A stretch of 64,000 nt of DNA from Sodiomyces alkalinus F11. Taxonomy: Eukaryota; Ascomycota; Sordariomycetes; Glomerellales; Plectosphaerellaceae. The notes below the pieces were generated by a model, which was not told the origin of the DNA, ran no database searches, and was given only the letters and a program-made list of their open reading frames with translations. Below are positions 46,274-58,264 of this stretch, piece after piece (within the stretch, counting starts at the first letter, position 1; each line of letters opens with the position of its first letter). The stretch is taken from contig NW_021167082.1 of NCBI RefSeq assembly GCF_003711515.1, forward strand, positions 1,125,310 to 1,189,309, given 5' to 3'. A program made the position numbers and the translations under genes.

Positions 46274-46808
46274 TGGATCAATTCGCGCCCCGTCTTAATC
46301 CCTTAGAGCGCAACTATAGGAATCCAAAGATGCCGGGCAACCCGTTCAGACGAAGGCCCCTTCGAGATTCTAGTGTTGTAATATGCTGTAGCGGGTCCCC
46401 AGTATTATCCCCTCATGAGGGACTGAAGGCAGATTGCATGTGGAATTAGATATATTTTCGCAGTATTATCGCGACACGGAACGTCGACTTGATGCGAGAT
46501 ACCTCACCCTCAATGAGGTGGTGTCGAGTCAGGTCAAGTGAAATGGCCCCACGTGACCCGGATATATTACCTTAGGGAGCTACAGACGACGATTACCGCG
46601 ATGATAGCCGGACATAAATCCTGTTATACACCCACTGTATCACGGACTTACACCTCACACAACTCTTCGCGTTCCAAGTCTCTCCCAGACATTAGCCACT
46701 GTCATTTTCACCGATTCACTCGTTTATCGTCATTTCGATCCCTGCCGACTTTCTGTCCGACTTTTGTGTTTGTTAAAAGTCACCGCTGGTGACTACCATG
46801 ACTTCAAC
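46274..46808. promoter_or_regulatory. Divergent spacer, UREF / small membrane protein
   Basis: These 535 bp separate two start codons. An open frame precedes 46809 in another phase. A TTATCG word is present at about 46725, but not as a palindrome. No gene is seen. Confidence 0.45.
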
Positions 46809-47230
46809 ATGAGATCGCACGATTGGATGAACAACGAGGATGTCGACAATGCGGCCTGGGCAGCTACTAGAGGCGGTCTCGTCGGCGCAGCGAAATGGGG
46901 AGCCCTTTTCGCAGTGCTTGGAGGGATTGGGCATGTCTATTCGCCCTTGTATAGGGGATTGACAATTCAATTCAAAATGTACTGTCCTTCTTCCGAGGCC
47001 CTCTCCGGTTCACCTCATCGGCTACCTTGTCCGTCGCAAGTTTGCTGACAGGGGGCTATAGATATATTCAGAGCTCCGCCATGATTGTGGGCGGAGTAGT
47101 CGAGGCTGATTACCGGCTTCGGGAGTATGAGGCTCATATGCGGATGCAAAGGCGCATCCTGAAGGAAAGGGCCAAATGGCAACGGTACGAACAGGAGTTC
47201 TTGGAATCTAAGGACGGGGGAGAAAAGTAA
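46809..47230 (+). CDS. Small conserved-looking membrane protein, unassigned
   Basis: Exons 46809..46978 and 47062..47230 encode 112 residues; the donor GTACTG and TATAG acceptor fit the reading phase. Residues 14-45 hold a hydrophobic segment (WAATRGGLVGAAKWGALFAV, then LGGIGHVYSPLYRG), the following LTIQFKMYIQSSAMIVGGVV is a second, weaker amphipathic or membrane stretch, and the C-terminal 40 residues (REYEAHMRMQRRILKERAKW onward) form a charged, coiled-coil-like helix. The overall shape, a glycine-rich membrane hairpin with a basic/acidic helical tail, is like HIG1-type mitochondrial inner-membrane proteins, but I cannot assign it to that or any other family. A role in the mitochondrial inner membrane is a guess. 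It precedes RFC4 convergently. Confidence 0.75.
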
Positions 47231-47487
47231 AGAAAATAAGCGGACGATGGACACCCGCCAAAATCATGGAATATTCGTCCCGGGTTTTGTTTGATTTTTC
47301 TGGTAGAAGAAGTTCGTACATTTACCCCATCATACCTTGAGCTGATCCGTGGCTTTCGGTATGTCAACTCCCTAAGTTTCCGATTTTCCAACGCCGGCTC
47401 ATGCAGTTCATTAGCACTCTTCCCAATGTATCACACTACTAGACTCCTGGTACCTGGGATTTTGCCTTCTTTCATCTATTCATGGGG

Positions 47488-48713
47488 TTATTTGGTCGGC
47501 AACTCGAACTTCTTCGGGTCCATGTTGAGCTTGCAAAGCCTCACCACGCAACCGCTCAACTGTAGTAATGTCTGTACCCCCTCGAGGATCTTCATATGCG
47601 TGAAGCCAATCTCCTTGATGAACTCCAGTTTCGTATGCTCGCTGAGGCTAGGAATGGTCTTGGTGACCTTAAACATGGTGCTGATGATGTCGTGGCTCGA
47701 GTAGCCGAGGTCCCACAGCTCGCGCAGCGTGTCGAGGGCCGAGTCGACCTGTCCTTCGTAGCAGGCCTTAAGCATGGCCTGGACCTTAATGGGGTGAGGG
47801 CTATCGACGACCTTGAAGACGTTGTCGCCGCTGACAAAGCCGAACCCGGCGTACGTGCTCTGCAGGTTGTTGATGGCCTGCCGCATGTCTCCCTCGGCCG
47901 CGAAGACCAGCGCCGCGAGGCCGTCGTCGCTGTATTCCACCTTCTCTGCCTCGATGATCTGCAGCAGTCGCTTGACTACTTGTTCGTCGGTCAGCCGGCC
48001 GTAGCGCAAGATGGCGCACCGCGACTGCAGCGGCTCGATGATCTTGTTGGACTGGTTGCACGCAAAGGCGAAGCGCGTCGTGTTGGAGTAGATTTCCATC
48101 GTCCGGCGGAGCGCTTGCTGTGCTCCCGATGTCATACTGTCTGCCTCGTCCAGAATTACCAGCTTGTGGCGGCCCGGTGGGAGGGTGACCTTCTTTTGGG
48201 CAAATCCCTTGATTCTGTTCCGGACGACGTCGATGCCTGTACAATCAATGCTTGTCAGAGGGCGCGCGAAACGGACGAGAATTTCAGGGCAATGCTGCTC
48301 CTGCTACCCACCTCTTTCGTCGCTGGCATTCAGTTCCAACACAGCCTCCTTATACGAATCGCCCAGCAGCTGTCTAGCTAGGCAAAGCACGCTCGTCGTC
48401 TTGCCTATGCCGGGCATTCCCGAGATGATGACGTGTGGCATATTGCCTTCTTTTGCAATAATCTTGAGTCGCTCGATCGTTTCTGTGTTGCCGACAACAT
48501 CGTCAAGGAAGACCGGCCGGTACTTCTCGACCCTGTAGTTGGTATGAGAATCAATCACTCGCACCCATCGGTTTCAAGCCTCCCAGAAAGAACCTACCAA
48601 GGAAGTTCATATGTCTGAAGGCCATTTGAAACGGCAGCTACTGCCTTCTTGGCCGCTGATATCGACGACTCTCCAGGTTCCTCGGGTTTCTGTGTGCTCT
48701 TTTGTGCCGGCAT
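47488..48713 (-). CDS. RFC4: Replication factor C subunit 4
   Basis: Rfc4 is a small AAA+ subunit of the clamp loader that opens PCNA. Exons 48598..48713, 48312..48532 and 47488..48236 give 361 residues. The N-terminal LPWVEKYRP (box II) is formed across the first splice site. Then come IVGN-like [12 protein letters not shown], Walker [10 protein letters not shown] (about 77-85), [20 protein letters not shown] (RFC box), Walker B LDEAD (141-145), the SRC motif QSRC, and the C-terminal collar beginning [17 protein letters not shown]. The closest match by motif is yeast Rfc4, i.e. the human RFC2 type, rather than Rfc2 or Rfc3. The mature 38-residue leader before the box is Ala/Lys-rich and unremarkable. 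Confidence 0.95.
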
Positions 48714-49093
48714 CGTGGAAGGTGGGTATTGAGGAGGATATCAGGGCAATGTATACGAACACTGAGCCAGTCCCTTCCAAGTTCGAAAGCCACTTTACGC
48801 GAGGGAACGCGTCTAGATTGATTACTAAACATGGGATTTATGGTGGGTCCGTGCACCTGCCTAAGGTACAACACGGTACCTGTAAATTACACCATGCATC
48901 CACGTCTCGGAGGCTCTCGGAAAACGTTTCAAGATGTGTTCACTCGGACGACTCTGTATAGGGCTGACAGAATCGGTAAGCCTCAATATTCATAACGGGA
49001 CAAGCACGGCTGGCTCGCTCGATGCGAAAGCCCGTCTTCACCAGCTCCATGTGTGCCGAAATATATTTGCTAACCCTGCAGAGATCCAATTCA
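48714..49093. other. Spacer upstream of RFC4 and downstream of LSG1
   Basis: This 380 bp spacer lies between two minus-strand genes and includes CCTAAGGTAC/GGTACC words near 48860-48880. It should contain the RFC4 promoter. No gene is seen. Confidence 0.5.
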
Positions 49094-51217
49094 CTATTCA
49101 TCGTCGTCTAGCTTGTTCCTATGCTTCTTTCCTTTCCCGTTCCTTGGCCCTGCCTTGAAGTGCTTCTTGCCTGCCGTTAACTGCACATCCTTAGGGTCCA
49201 TTCCGTTCTGAATGGCTATTAGCTCCCGCCTCTTCCTGCCGCTCAGCTGCTTCTCGGGGTCTTGGCCCTGTTGGGTGTATTTATGACTGAAGGGCATCTT
49301 CATGTGGCCGGTACTAGTACCAGCTGCCGCAAAAAAGCCACGGTCAAGTCGCTTGGATTTGGGCCCTGCCGGTAGAGGGACGAAGTCCGATGTTGTGGTC
49401 GATGCTTCGTCTGCAGCGAGGGAGAGGGTCGCGAGGGACGCGGCGAGCGCTGCGCGCCGTTTCTCGGGTACGTGAAGTTCGTCATAGAGCTCGGCGTTGA
49501 ACTTATCAGGATCGATGTCGCCTGGTGGTGGCTCGCAGTACAGCAACTTGCCACTCACGTAGTCCTTCAGGATATATCGAGCGGCCCTCGACTCATCTGG
49601 CTGCCCAAGACCTTGCGTCTGGAACCCTCTGGCCTTGGCGTACGCCCTGAGAAGTTCCTCGGCCGTTGGGGTGCCTGTTCCCCCTTCTTCGAGCGGTCGA
49701 ATGGGAATGTGGATCCCGTAGATCGCCTCCAGAAAATGTTTGGGTATCCTTCGCGCCACGAGTCCTGCAGGACCGGTGTACTCCCGAAGTTGGTCGATAG
49801 GCAAGACACCGTTGCACACTAGGTCGGCCTTCGTATTGGCAAAGTTCGGAAATACCAAACCCGGGCAATCGCATAGCAAGACCTTCTCACTTAAGTGGAT
49901 GGTCTGGAAATGTTTTGTCTTTCCAGGCGTCGCTGAGACGGACACCTTCTTGGCACCAATGAGAGCATTGATAGTCGATGATTTACCAACGTTAGGATAA
50001 CCCACGAGGCCAACCTGCAGCTTGTGATCTTCGCCTGTGGGCGGAGTTAGAAATTGAGATCCTGGGACAAAAGAGGGAAAAGGGGGGGGGAGAAGGGAGG
50101 GCTTTGAAACGTACCTGCATCCTTTGGAGCGTGGCTAAGGAAGATCTCCTCCAATTCCTCCACCGTCAAGATCTGCGTGTCGTCCTCGGTTACTTCAACC
50201 TGCGATGAAGGTGCCTCAGGGCTTTTCTTCTTATCTTCAACGTCGTCATCATCAGCCGAACCCTCCCCTTCGCTCTCGTCCTCTTCCTCCTCGTCACTTG
50301 ATACTCCTTCGGGCCTCGTCTGAGAGCTCCCAGGCTGAGCAGGAGCAGACGGTGTGTCATGATCATCCTCTTCCTCCGCATCCAGAAGCTCCTTCGCTAA
50401 GCTCGCAGAGAAGAATTTGTACGCTATGCCCGCTCCTTTCAGGTATCTCGCCCAAGCCAGACGCTGCGAGTATGTCATCATATCGGCTTTGTTGATGAGC
50501 AAGAGGTTCTCTTTCTTCGGATCAACCGCCTTAACATAATCCCCGAGATCTTCTGATCTGAAGAGGAGCGGATTTCGAGCATCGACGATCTGAACCACGA
50601 GATCCGATCTCTCGATGACACGCCATAGCTGTCTCCAAACCTCAATGTTTCGCTCAAAGGGAGTCATCAGAAGATCATTGTTCTCCTGCAGCTCGGCAAG
50701 ACCTCTCCTCCAGTTGATGAAACTCTCCCTCTCGAGAACATCGAGTTGCTCGGGTGAGGTCGAGGCATCCCACTCCGGCCTCCTTGGAACCGTCAGCCGT
50801 CCCTTGTGTGCTCGATGTTTACCGGCAACCGCACGCTCTTCAGCCGCGGATAGTAGATAGGGATTCTTCTGGTCGGTATGAATGATCTTGATGTTGTTCA
50901 TCTTCTCGGCGGTGAAGTCTGTTCCCGCCAGCTCTGCGGTCGACAGGAACTCATCCAGGGCGCCCTGCTCGGTGACGGAGCGCATCTTGACCCATGATGC
51001 CTCCTTTTTTTCGTTCGTGAGATACTAAAGGACCAACAGTTAGCCCAACGTCCTATACCAGCGTCAGATGTAATGGTCTCACCTCCTCTCCAGTATTGTG
51101 ATTGACTCGCGCGATGGCAGTTGCTTTCTTCCTATCCGCTCCTTTTCCTTTCCCGAAACGGTCATTCATAAGGGTGTTCCCCAACCCCACCGACTTCTTT
51201 GACTTTGGCTGGACCAT
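49094..51217 (-). CDS. LSG1: Large subunit GTPase Lsg1
   Basis: Lsg1 is a cytoplasmic circularly permuted GTPase that drives release of the export adaptor Nmd3 from late 60S subunits. Exons 51083..51217, 50115..51024 and 49094..50034 give 661 residues. The permuted motif order is visible: G4 NKAD (about 221-224, in LLINKADMMTY) precedes G1 GYPNVGKSS (360-368), then the TPGKTKHFQT region and G3 DCPG (404-407). KSKKSVGLGNTLMNDRFG at the N-terminus and DARNPLLFRSEDL are family marks. An acidic, disordered insertion (about 280-330) is typical. The C-terminus KAGPRNGKGKKHRNK is basic. The last splice joins HAPKDA to GEDHKLQVGLVG. It is divergent from LTV1, which acts on the 40S side. Confidence 0.95.
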
Positions 51218-51682
51218 TTTTGCTGAAACTCCTATGTGTCTTCTCTCGTCGATCGGGAATGGTTGGGACGACGAGAAGATGAAGAAGGATCCGTCGCCTT
51301 GGGGTTATGTTGATCGTTGATGATTTCTTGCCCCGCTGAATAATGCGATAGAAAACCGCGGGGCAAAGTTCGTCACGGCACCGTATTTATACTGTATTTT
51401 ACTGTACGACAGGTGGAAAATCCTGGCAAAGCGACAGTGCGGATAATCTGGTCGGAGATAAGATAAGCAGCGCACTCCACTTTTATCTTTTTTATCGTTC
51501 CTCATTTTTTCCCCAACTCTGGGTTTTGTTTTGTGTTGGCGCTGAACTCCTCTGCCCCGCCAGGTTTTGACTGCATTTACCTACGCACACACCGAAGCAC
51601 TCAAACCCCCCAGCCCTTGGAAACCGCTCTCCAAATACGAATAACATCAATCGCTATCTGTCCCTCATCTATAAAGCCCAAA
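51218..51682. promoter_or_regulatory. Divergent promoter, LSG1 / LTV1
   Basis: These 465 bp separate the starts of two ribosome-maturation genes. The central element is a tandem GATAAGATAAG at 51457..51467, with TTATC at 51483 and TTTATCG at 51491 on the other orientation. No separate gene is present. Confidence 0.6.
51457..51496. promoter_or_regulatory. GATAAG cluster in LSG1/LTV1 promoter
   Basis: Two overlapping GATAAG units at 51457 and 51462 are followed within 25 bp by two inverted units (TTATC at 51483 and 51492). Total spacing is 40 bp. It lies 240 bp from the LSG1 start and 216 bp from the LTV1 start. Confidence 0.6.
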
Positions 51683-52992
51683 ATGGGGAAAGGTTGGATG
51701 TAAGTTTCTATCACACTGTATAATGTCTATCGAACCAGACACGGTATGCTCATATTCACAATAGCGACAAGAAGAATGCACAGCATTTTACCCTCGTCCA
51801 CCGACCGCAAAATGACCCGCGAATCCACGACGAAACAGCGCCATCGATGGTGCTTAATCCGATATCACAACGAAGTTCTTCATCAAAAGCCAAGCGGTTG
51901 GACGACCTCGCATCGGAACTAGGATCAGAAGCGGCGAGCATACGGGAGAATGAAGGCGAGGCCGCCGAGTATGGCGTCTACTACGACGATACCGAGTATG
52001 ATTACATGCAACATCTTCGCGACTTGAATGCCGGCGGTGGCGAGGCTGTCTGGCTAGAGGCCGAATCGACTTCGAACAAGGGCAAGGGCAAGCAGACGCA
52101 ATCGCTTGACGATGCGCTTCGTGAAATGAACTTGAGAGACGATTCCAGGTCTCTCTTTGACGATGAGGTCCTGCCGTCGAGAAACTTGCCCAAGCTCAAC
52201 TACCAGTCCCAGCAAGATGTGCCCGACGACATTGCTGGGTTCCAGCCGGATATGGATCCCCGGCTAAGGGAGGTGCTGGAAGCACTCGAGGACGATGCAT
52301 ACGTCGACGACGATGAAGATATCTTCAAGCAGTTGGCCAAGGACAACAAGGAGATTCCACGAAGCGCTTTCGAAGACCAGTTCGACGACGAGGATGACGA
52401 GGGCTGGGAGTCAGACGGCACGGCTAAGCCGACAAGGGAATATAACGACGATGACGCGCCTCAGCTTGTCGGAGTGGAGGGCGAACCTACCGAGGAACGC
52501 CAGAACGAAAACTGGATGGAAGACTTCAAGCAATTTAAGAAAGATCAGAAGAACAGCGGCAAACCCCGGGGTGCCGTCGATCCATCCGAAGTCCAATCGT
52601 CCCTGTGGACCACAACGACGATGGGAGGGCGACGCAAGAAACGCAAGGGGGCGTTGACGAATCCCTCGACGTACTCGATGACGTCGTCTTCCATGATTAG
52701 AACAGAACAGCTCTCATTCCTGGATGCGAGGTTCGACAAGATCGACGAGGAGTACGCGGGTGAGATGGGAGCCGACGAGACGGGCTCTGTTTCTGCCGTG
52801 TCGGCCATGTCGAGTGCCCAAGGCACAACAAGGGCTGATTTTGATGATATCCTCGATGATTTCCTGGGCAACTATACAAGGCCCGGAAAGCGGACGTCAA
52901 AGAAGACCAGACCACAGACCGGTATCGAGCAGTTGGACGAGATCAGGAAGGGGTTGGGACCAGCGAGGCTCCGGACGAAGGGAAAGGCCTAG
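51683..52992 (+). CDS. LTV1: 40S maturation factor Ltv1
   Basis: Ltv1 is a non-ribosomal protein on late pre-40S particles; its phosphorylation and release allow uS3 to adopt its mature position. A first exon of 17 nt (51683..51699, coding MGKGW and part of Ile) joins 51765..52992 for 414 residues. The conserved N-terminus reads DKKNAQHFTLVHRPQNDPRI, followed by GVYYDDTEYDYMQHLRD, the second conserved block. Acidic disordered linkers (YVDDDEDIFKQLAKDN, DEDDEGWESDG) carry the middle. FSxLD-like LSFLDARFDKIDEEYAGE and DDFLGNYT are further hallmarks. It ends in a basic ARLRTKGKA. Without the first exon the protein would lack its conserved start. Confidence 0.94.
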
Positions 52993-53852
52993 TTTAGCAG
53001 CTTGCCGTTTTCTTCGGATATGCTCGACTAATGATTTAATGATACCCTCTACAACAAGCTGTCTGATTTTCTTATTTTCGAGGCGTAATAGACCCTAAAC
53101 GTCTTCTTTTCCACTTCGGACACGATAACATATAAGGTGGCTGTCTCCGAGGCATATAGAAAAGCAGGTATCAAAGCAAGATACTGTTCCTGGCTTGGGC
53201 CATTCGGGCATTCTTCTAATTACTTGAGGGGAAGGATTCTTATAGTCAGCCTTAAAAACAAGAACAATAGCAGCAAAAGACGAGGATGAACATGAAAATA
53301 GGGGGTACAAACTGTCTTGTTCCACAGGCGTTTACTCTGTAAACCGTCAATACCTGATAGGAATATGAGTTTGAATAAAAGGAAACCTAAACCTTCCAGG
53401 TAGTTATAATTTTCTCTTTTACAAGGAATAATTTACGTTGAATCTCTCTCCAAACTCCAACCCGACTCGTCGTCTTTATCCGTACAATTCAGAAGGTCGT
53501 ATTTGTATATTTGTATTGGTACCTTACCCAGCCCAAAGTGTGGCAGACCCACATTAAATGCACACCCCAATGGGTCACAGTTTCACGCCCCCAGAGGAAT
53601 CCACTTCTCTTTCGCCTTGCTGTCGGTGAGTTCAGCCTCGTCCTGAAAATCCACCAAACAAAGGTGATGTCCCTTTGTTCTTTTACCTAACCTGCACTCC
53701 CAAAACAGACCGCGACATCGTCTTCCGACATTACCACTTCTCCCCGAAGGTCCTGGGAGACCCGTTGCAGAGCCTTTCCCGTTCGGCCTCGATGGCGTTG
53801 GCGATCGCGGCTCTGGGTTTGGCGCAACAAAAGAAATCCAGACAAGTACGAA
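52993..53852. other. Spacer between LTV1 and SAC3
   Basis: This 860 bp spacer separates two plus-strand genes and is AT-rich for its first 400 bp (LTV1 3' UTR and terminator zone). A frame open from 53675 does not continue into SAC3. Nothing else is seen. Confidence 0.5.
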
Positions 53853-54032
53853 ATGAGTGAGCGTTCGACGAAACGGAGAGGCGCGAGTCCGTTCGATGGC
53901 GCAAGCTCCGACGACGGTCGCCGACGCAAGAACAACGGGGTCAGCGATGGCAGGAAGAAGAAGAACGCCACCGGACAGGCTCCTGCTGTGAACGGCCGCG
54001 ATTCCAAGTCGGCCAAGCCTAATCCATTCGTC

Positions 54033-54072
<40 letters not shown>

Positions 54073-57000
54073 GGACCGGGAACAAGAGCAGTAGCTTTGG
54101 CACTACCACCACCAAGTCACAGGAAGGGTTCGGCACCTTTGGCGGCTTTGGCTCTGCTCAACCCGACGGTCGGCAGTCGAGCGTCGAACTAACTGAGAAT
54201 GATGACTACGAAGCCTTTGGAAACGGAGTGGGCGACGACACCACCGCCATGACCGCGAATTCGATCTACGCGAAGCGCATCTACGACAAACTCCAGAAGG
54301 ACAAGATCTTCCGGCCGAAATGGCCGTCCGAACCGGGAAATCCGGCCCAACATCACAAGACGGCGCTGGCAAGATTTAGAGACCAGTTCAAGGAGTACCG
54401 AGATCGGGCTCGCGCTTCCCTCATGGGCGGCGGACTCATCGACGACCCCGACAAGCCCAAGAGGTTGGAAGACGCCATCGACTTCAAGGGTATCTGCGAA
54501 GACATGTGTCCCGAATTCGAAAGAATCACGCGTATTTTCGAACACGATGTTCAGCAGGCCGAGAGGGACCCGAATACCAATTTCCCTGTCACCGGCAAGA
54601 TGGTGAAGAAGCTGGCACGGTCTGCTGCAGGCCAGGAAGCCCCTCTTCCCATGGATGTCAGGACCACGGCGGCTCTACGCCGCACCCTGGACTATCTGGT
54701 TAACGTCTTGCTCAAAAAGGAGGAGGACTTGCTGTTGTTGCACGGCTACTTGTGGGACCGAACTCGTGCCATTCGACGCGACTTTGTCTTCCACTCCACC
54801 ATGACCACCGATGAGATGAAGGACCAGGTCTACTGCTTGGAGACTATCGCTCGCTTCCACGTCACCTCTCTTCATATCTTGTCGAAGCCGGGCATCGCGC
54901 CAGAAGACTTCTCGCAACAACAAGAACTGGAGCAACTCGGAAAGACCCTCCTCTCCCTCATGTTCGCCTACGATGATAGCAGATCGCAAGGGCTTGTCTG
55001 CCCGAACGAGCCCGAGTTCAGGGCTTATCACCTCCTCTTCAGCGCGAACCAACCGAATATTCTCGACACCGTCCAACAGGATCCGGCTAATGCTCGCTGC
55101 TGGAAGGAGTCGGATGAGTTCCGCACCGCCGTTTCGCTGGCCGAGGCTCTCCATAGCACTGCCGACCTACACGGGCCTCTGGGGGCTGCCCCGAATGTCG
55201 CAATATCGGGCAACATCAACTCGTACTTTAGGATCGTGGAAGACCGCAGTGTGTCCTACACGATGGCGTGTTTTGCAGAAATCCACTTCGGCCAGCTCCG
55301 TCGCTCGATCCTCCGGACCTTGAGGAGAGCCTACTGGAGACCGAAAGTGCTTGCCAAAGATATCACGCCTGCTCTGCTCAACTCCTTTCTGAGATTCGAT
55401 ACTGACCAAGAGGCGGTCGACTTTGCTGAACAACACGGCCTGAGCTTCGTACCTCATGAAGATGCGCCCCTCGACCGGTCACGACAATACCTAAAAGTCA
55501 CGGATCAGCTCAGCCTCCCTAGACTACGCCATGCTTTCTCACACAACATTGTCGAGGAGAAGCGCGGCTCGTACTCACTACCCGATGTTATTCGCAACAC
55601 ATTCTACGAGACAGGTGTTTCCGGAAAGGGACCGCCTTCACTCGCCATCGATGCTGGCAAAGCCAGTAACGGTTTGGACACTGCACACCCCGGCCAAGCC
55701 TGGCCTTCTGCCTTTGGCAAACCCTCTGAACCAAATACCGTCGGTGTCTTTTCGAAAACAGGTAGGCACCACTGTCTTCTTCCTCCTCGCCGTCCCCATG
55801 GCGCTCCGGCAGACACACTTCGTTGGTACGCAACATGCGTAGCTAACCCTGCTCATCAGAATCCGGCAACAACTCAGGCACAGCCAAACCGATGTTCGGA
55901 CAAAGTCCTTTCTCGACCCTTCCCCAAACAGCTGTGGCGGCTTCTGCCAATGCTACGGGACCGTTCGCAGCGCCACCGTCCAACGCATTTACATCCAAGA
56001 GCCCTTTCTCCTCGAGTCCCGCTGCAACGTCAGCGGACCAGAAGAGTCCATTCTCCTCCGCGCCCGTTGCATCCGAGTCCCCAAAGCCTCCACCCTCGAC
56101 ATTCAACAACCCCTTTTCATCGACGCCGTCTGCACCGACCCCTCCTCCTCCATCTTCTTCACCCTTCTCTAATCCTTTCTCGCAAAAAGCGCCTCCACCT
56201 GCCGCATCAGAGAAAGCCAACGAGCCTCCCGGCGGTGCAGGTACGTTTCCGACACCTAGCGGATTCGTGCAGCCTGGGGGAACGAGCGCATTCGCATCGA
56301 CTCCGTTTGCTCAGACCAGCCTTACACCAGCCGGCACCACTGCGGCTCCATCGCGTCCGTTTGGGGTCTCAGCTGCCAATCCACCGGCCGGCTTTGGAAA
56401 GCCTGGTGATGCGACACCGCCGTCTGTCAGCCCTTTCACGTCCCTACCAGCGCCGTCCGGTCCATCCGCTGGATTCCCTGCTCAACAACCCGTGCCGAAT
56501 CTGCCATCTTCCTCCACGCAACCTCAAGCGCGGGATAAACCCTTCGAGGCACTACGAGACTCAAACGCATCTCCGGCACCATCTGCGTTTCCTTTTGGCT
56601 CGGGCACAAGTCAGACGTCGTCTTCACCACTGGCCAATGCCCCTACTGGCGCACCATCGTCGTCGCGTATTGCCCCGCCAACCTTTACATTCGACCAAAC
56701 TCCGGCTATCACCGTAACACCAGCATCTCCTGCTCGCAAAACTCCGGCTGACGTTTCTGAGGACGGCGCAAAGACTCTTCCTTCAGTCCTGGGCAGTACC
56801 ACTCAACCCTTGCAGCCACCCGAATTGCCGCCGCAGTCTGGCCTAAATCAAGCCGGCGCGATTCTGAAGCCGGCTGCGCCATCGGTGGCCCAACCCCCAG
56901 CACCGAAAAGGGATCTTCTGGGAGACTTCACCAAGTGGTTCGCCAATGGCGACCAAGGTCTTCTGCAAGAATTCGAAATCTTTGCGGTGGAACAGATTGT

Positions 57001-58264
57001 CCGGCAGACTTTTGAACAATTCGTCAAAGACGAAGAGGAAAAGAAGCGCAGGGAAGAGGAAGAAAGGGACCTGGCAGAGGCTCGTCGCTTCCAGGTCTAC
57101 AACCTCCGAGTTAAATATTTCTATCGCTGGAGGGAGATTGCTCGGAAATTGCGAGTCAGAAGGCTTCGGCAGAGAGATCGGGAGCAATACCGCGCCGCAC
57201 TCGCCGCCATGCGCGCCGAAGAGGCAGCGAAGAAGAAGAAGGCGAAGGAGGTGGAGGCAGCCAAAAAGGCGGCATTGGAACGCTATCATGGCATTGACCC
57301 GGTGGAGGAATTCAGGGAGCTGTTGCACATGAGAAAGGATGACGGCTCGCACGACCATGAGGAGGCACTCCTCGCGAGCGGCATCCTTTCCGGCGTGGAG
57401 AATGAACGGGAAGCCGTGGCGCGGATCATCCGAGACCAGCCCCTTCCGGCTGCGAGGACTACGTCGACACCAAAGAAGACGCCGAACGGCAACGGCACGA
57501 GCAACAGCAGCCGTTTGTCTCAGTCCGTGCAGGGGAGCAAGCCAGGCGGGGCCAAAATCCAAGCTCTCCGGGCGCAGTTCAGCGGAAGCGGTAGCGGTAG
57601 CGGCGGCGGCGGCTCCAGCAGCCATTTCCGCCGTTCGCTCCCTTCCATGTCGGGGATCTCGTCGGTCTCGTCGCGCCACTCGTCGCCTGCCGAGGCCCAG
57701 CCGAAGCGCATCAGCAAGGTTTCCGACAGGTGGCGTCTCAAGGCCATGGGACTGGTCACGATGCCGGACGGCACCGCTCTACCGGAAGCTCTGGCCAACT
57801 CGATGCGCTATGAGGGCAAACGGTACGAAGGATGGGGCTCGTTCGGGCTGGATGGGGCCACCCAGCGGCATCGCAGCCGTAGCACGTCGGCGGACCTGGG
57901 TCAGGCGGCTGCCGTCCGCGCGCGGTTCTCGCAGTCTCTCAGCGGCAGTGGCGCCGGCGCCGGTAGTACGACTGGAAAACAAACACAAAAACAGGTCAAC
58001 GACATGTCGCCTCCCACGTCGAAACGGAAGCGGACCGCCGAGGAGGAGGAAGCTGCGCTGGTCAACGGGTCTGGCGTTACCAAGAGGCGGGCAGCGTCCA
58101 ACGACAAGGTGGAGAGGATCTTGCAGGAGGCTCGGGCGACATTGGGATCGCTCAGGAGCTCGAGGGCGGAACTGGACGAGTCGGCGGGGTGGTTCCGGGA
58201 GCAGAGCGAGATGATGCAGGACCAAATGAGTTGCAGGGATAGCTCATGGAGCGGACACGGCTGA
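53853..58264 (+). CDS. SAC3: mRNA export factor Sac3/GANP
   Basis: Sac3 is the scaffold of the TREX-2 complex that couples transcription to mRNA export at nuclear pores. Exons 53853..55761 and 55860..58264 encode 1437 residues. The N-terminus is disordered with a Thr-Ala dipeptide run and GTFGGFGSAQ, an FG-like patch. The SAC3/GANP domain starts near AIDFKGICEDMCPEFERITR (about 207-226) and continues through VRTTAALRRTLDYLV, FHVTSLHILSK, and QLRRSILRTLRRAYWRPK to about 600. The middle 400 residues repeat PFSS/NPFS motifs, like nucleoporin-type linkers. A coiled-coil (KRREEEERDLAEARRFQVYN, then a Lys/Ala-rich helix) at about 1030-1110 is where the Sus1/Cdc31-binding helix would be expected. 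Without the single intron (55762..55859) the frame breaks off early. Confidence 0.93.
54033..54074. repeat. Hexamer repeat (ACGGCG)7 in SAC3
   Basis: Seven near-perfect 6-bp units encode an alternating Thr-Ala run at about residues 61-74 of Sac3. Confidence 0.85.

Noticed and set aside
47596..48381. 261-codon plus-strand frame opposite RFC4
   Set aside because: The minus strand encodes an unambiguous clamp-loader subunit over the same span.
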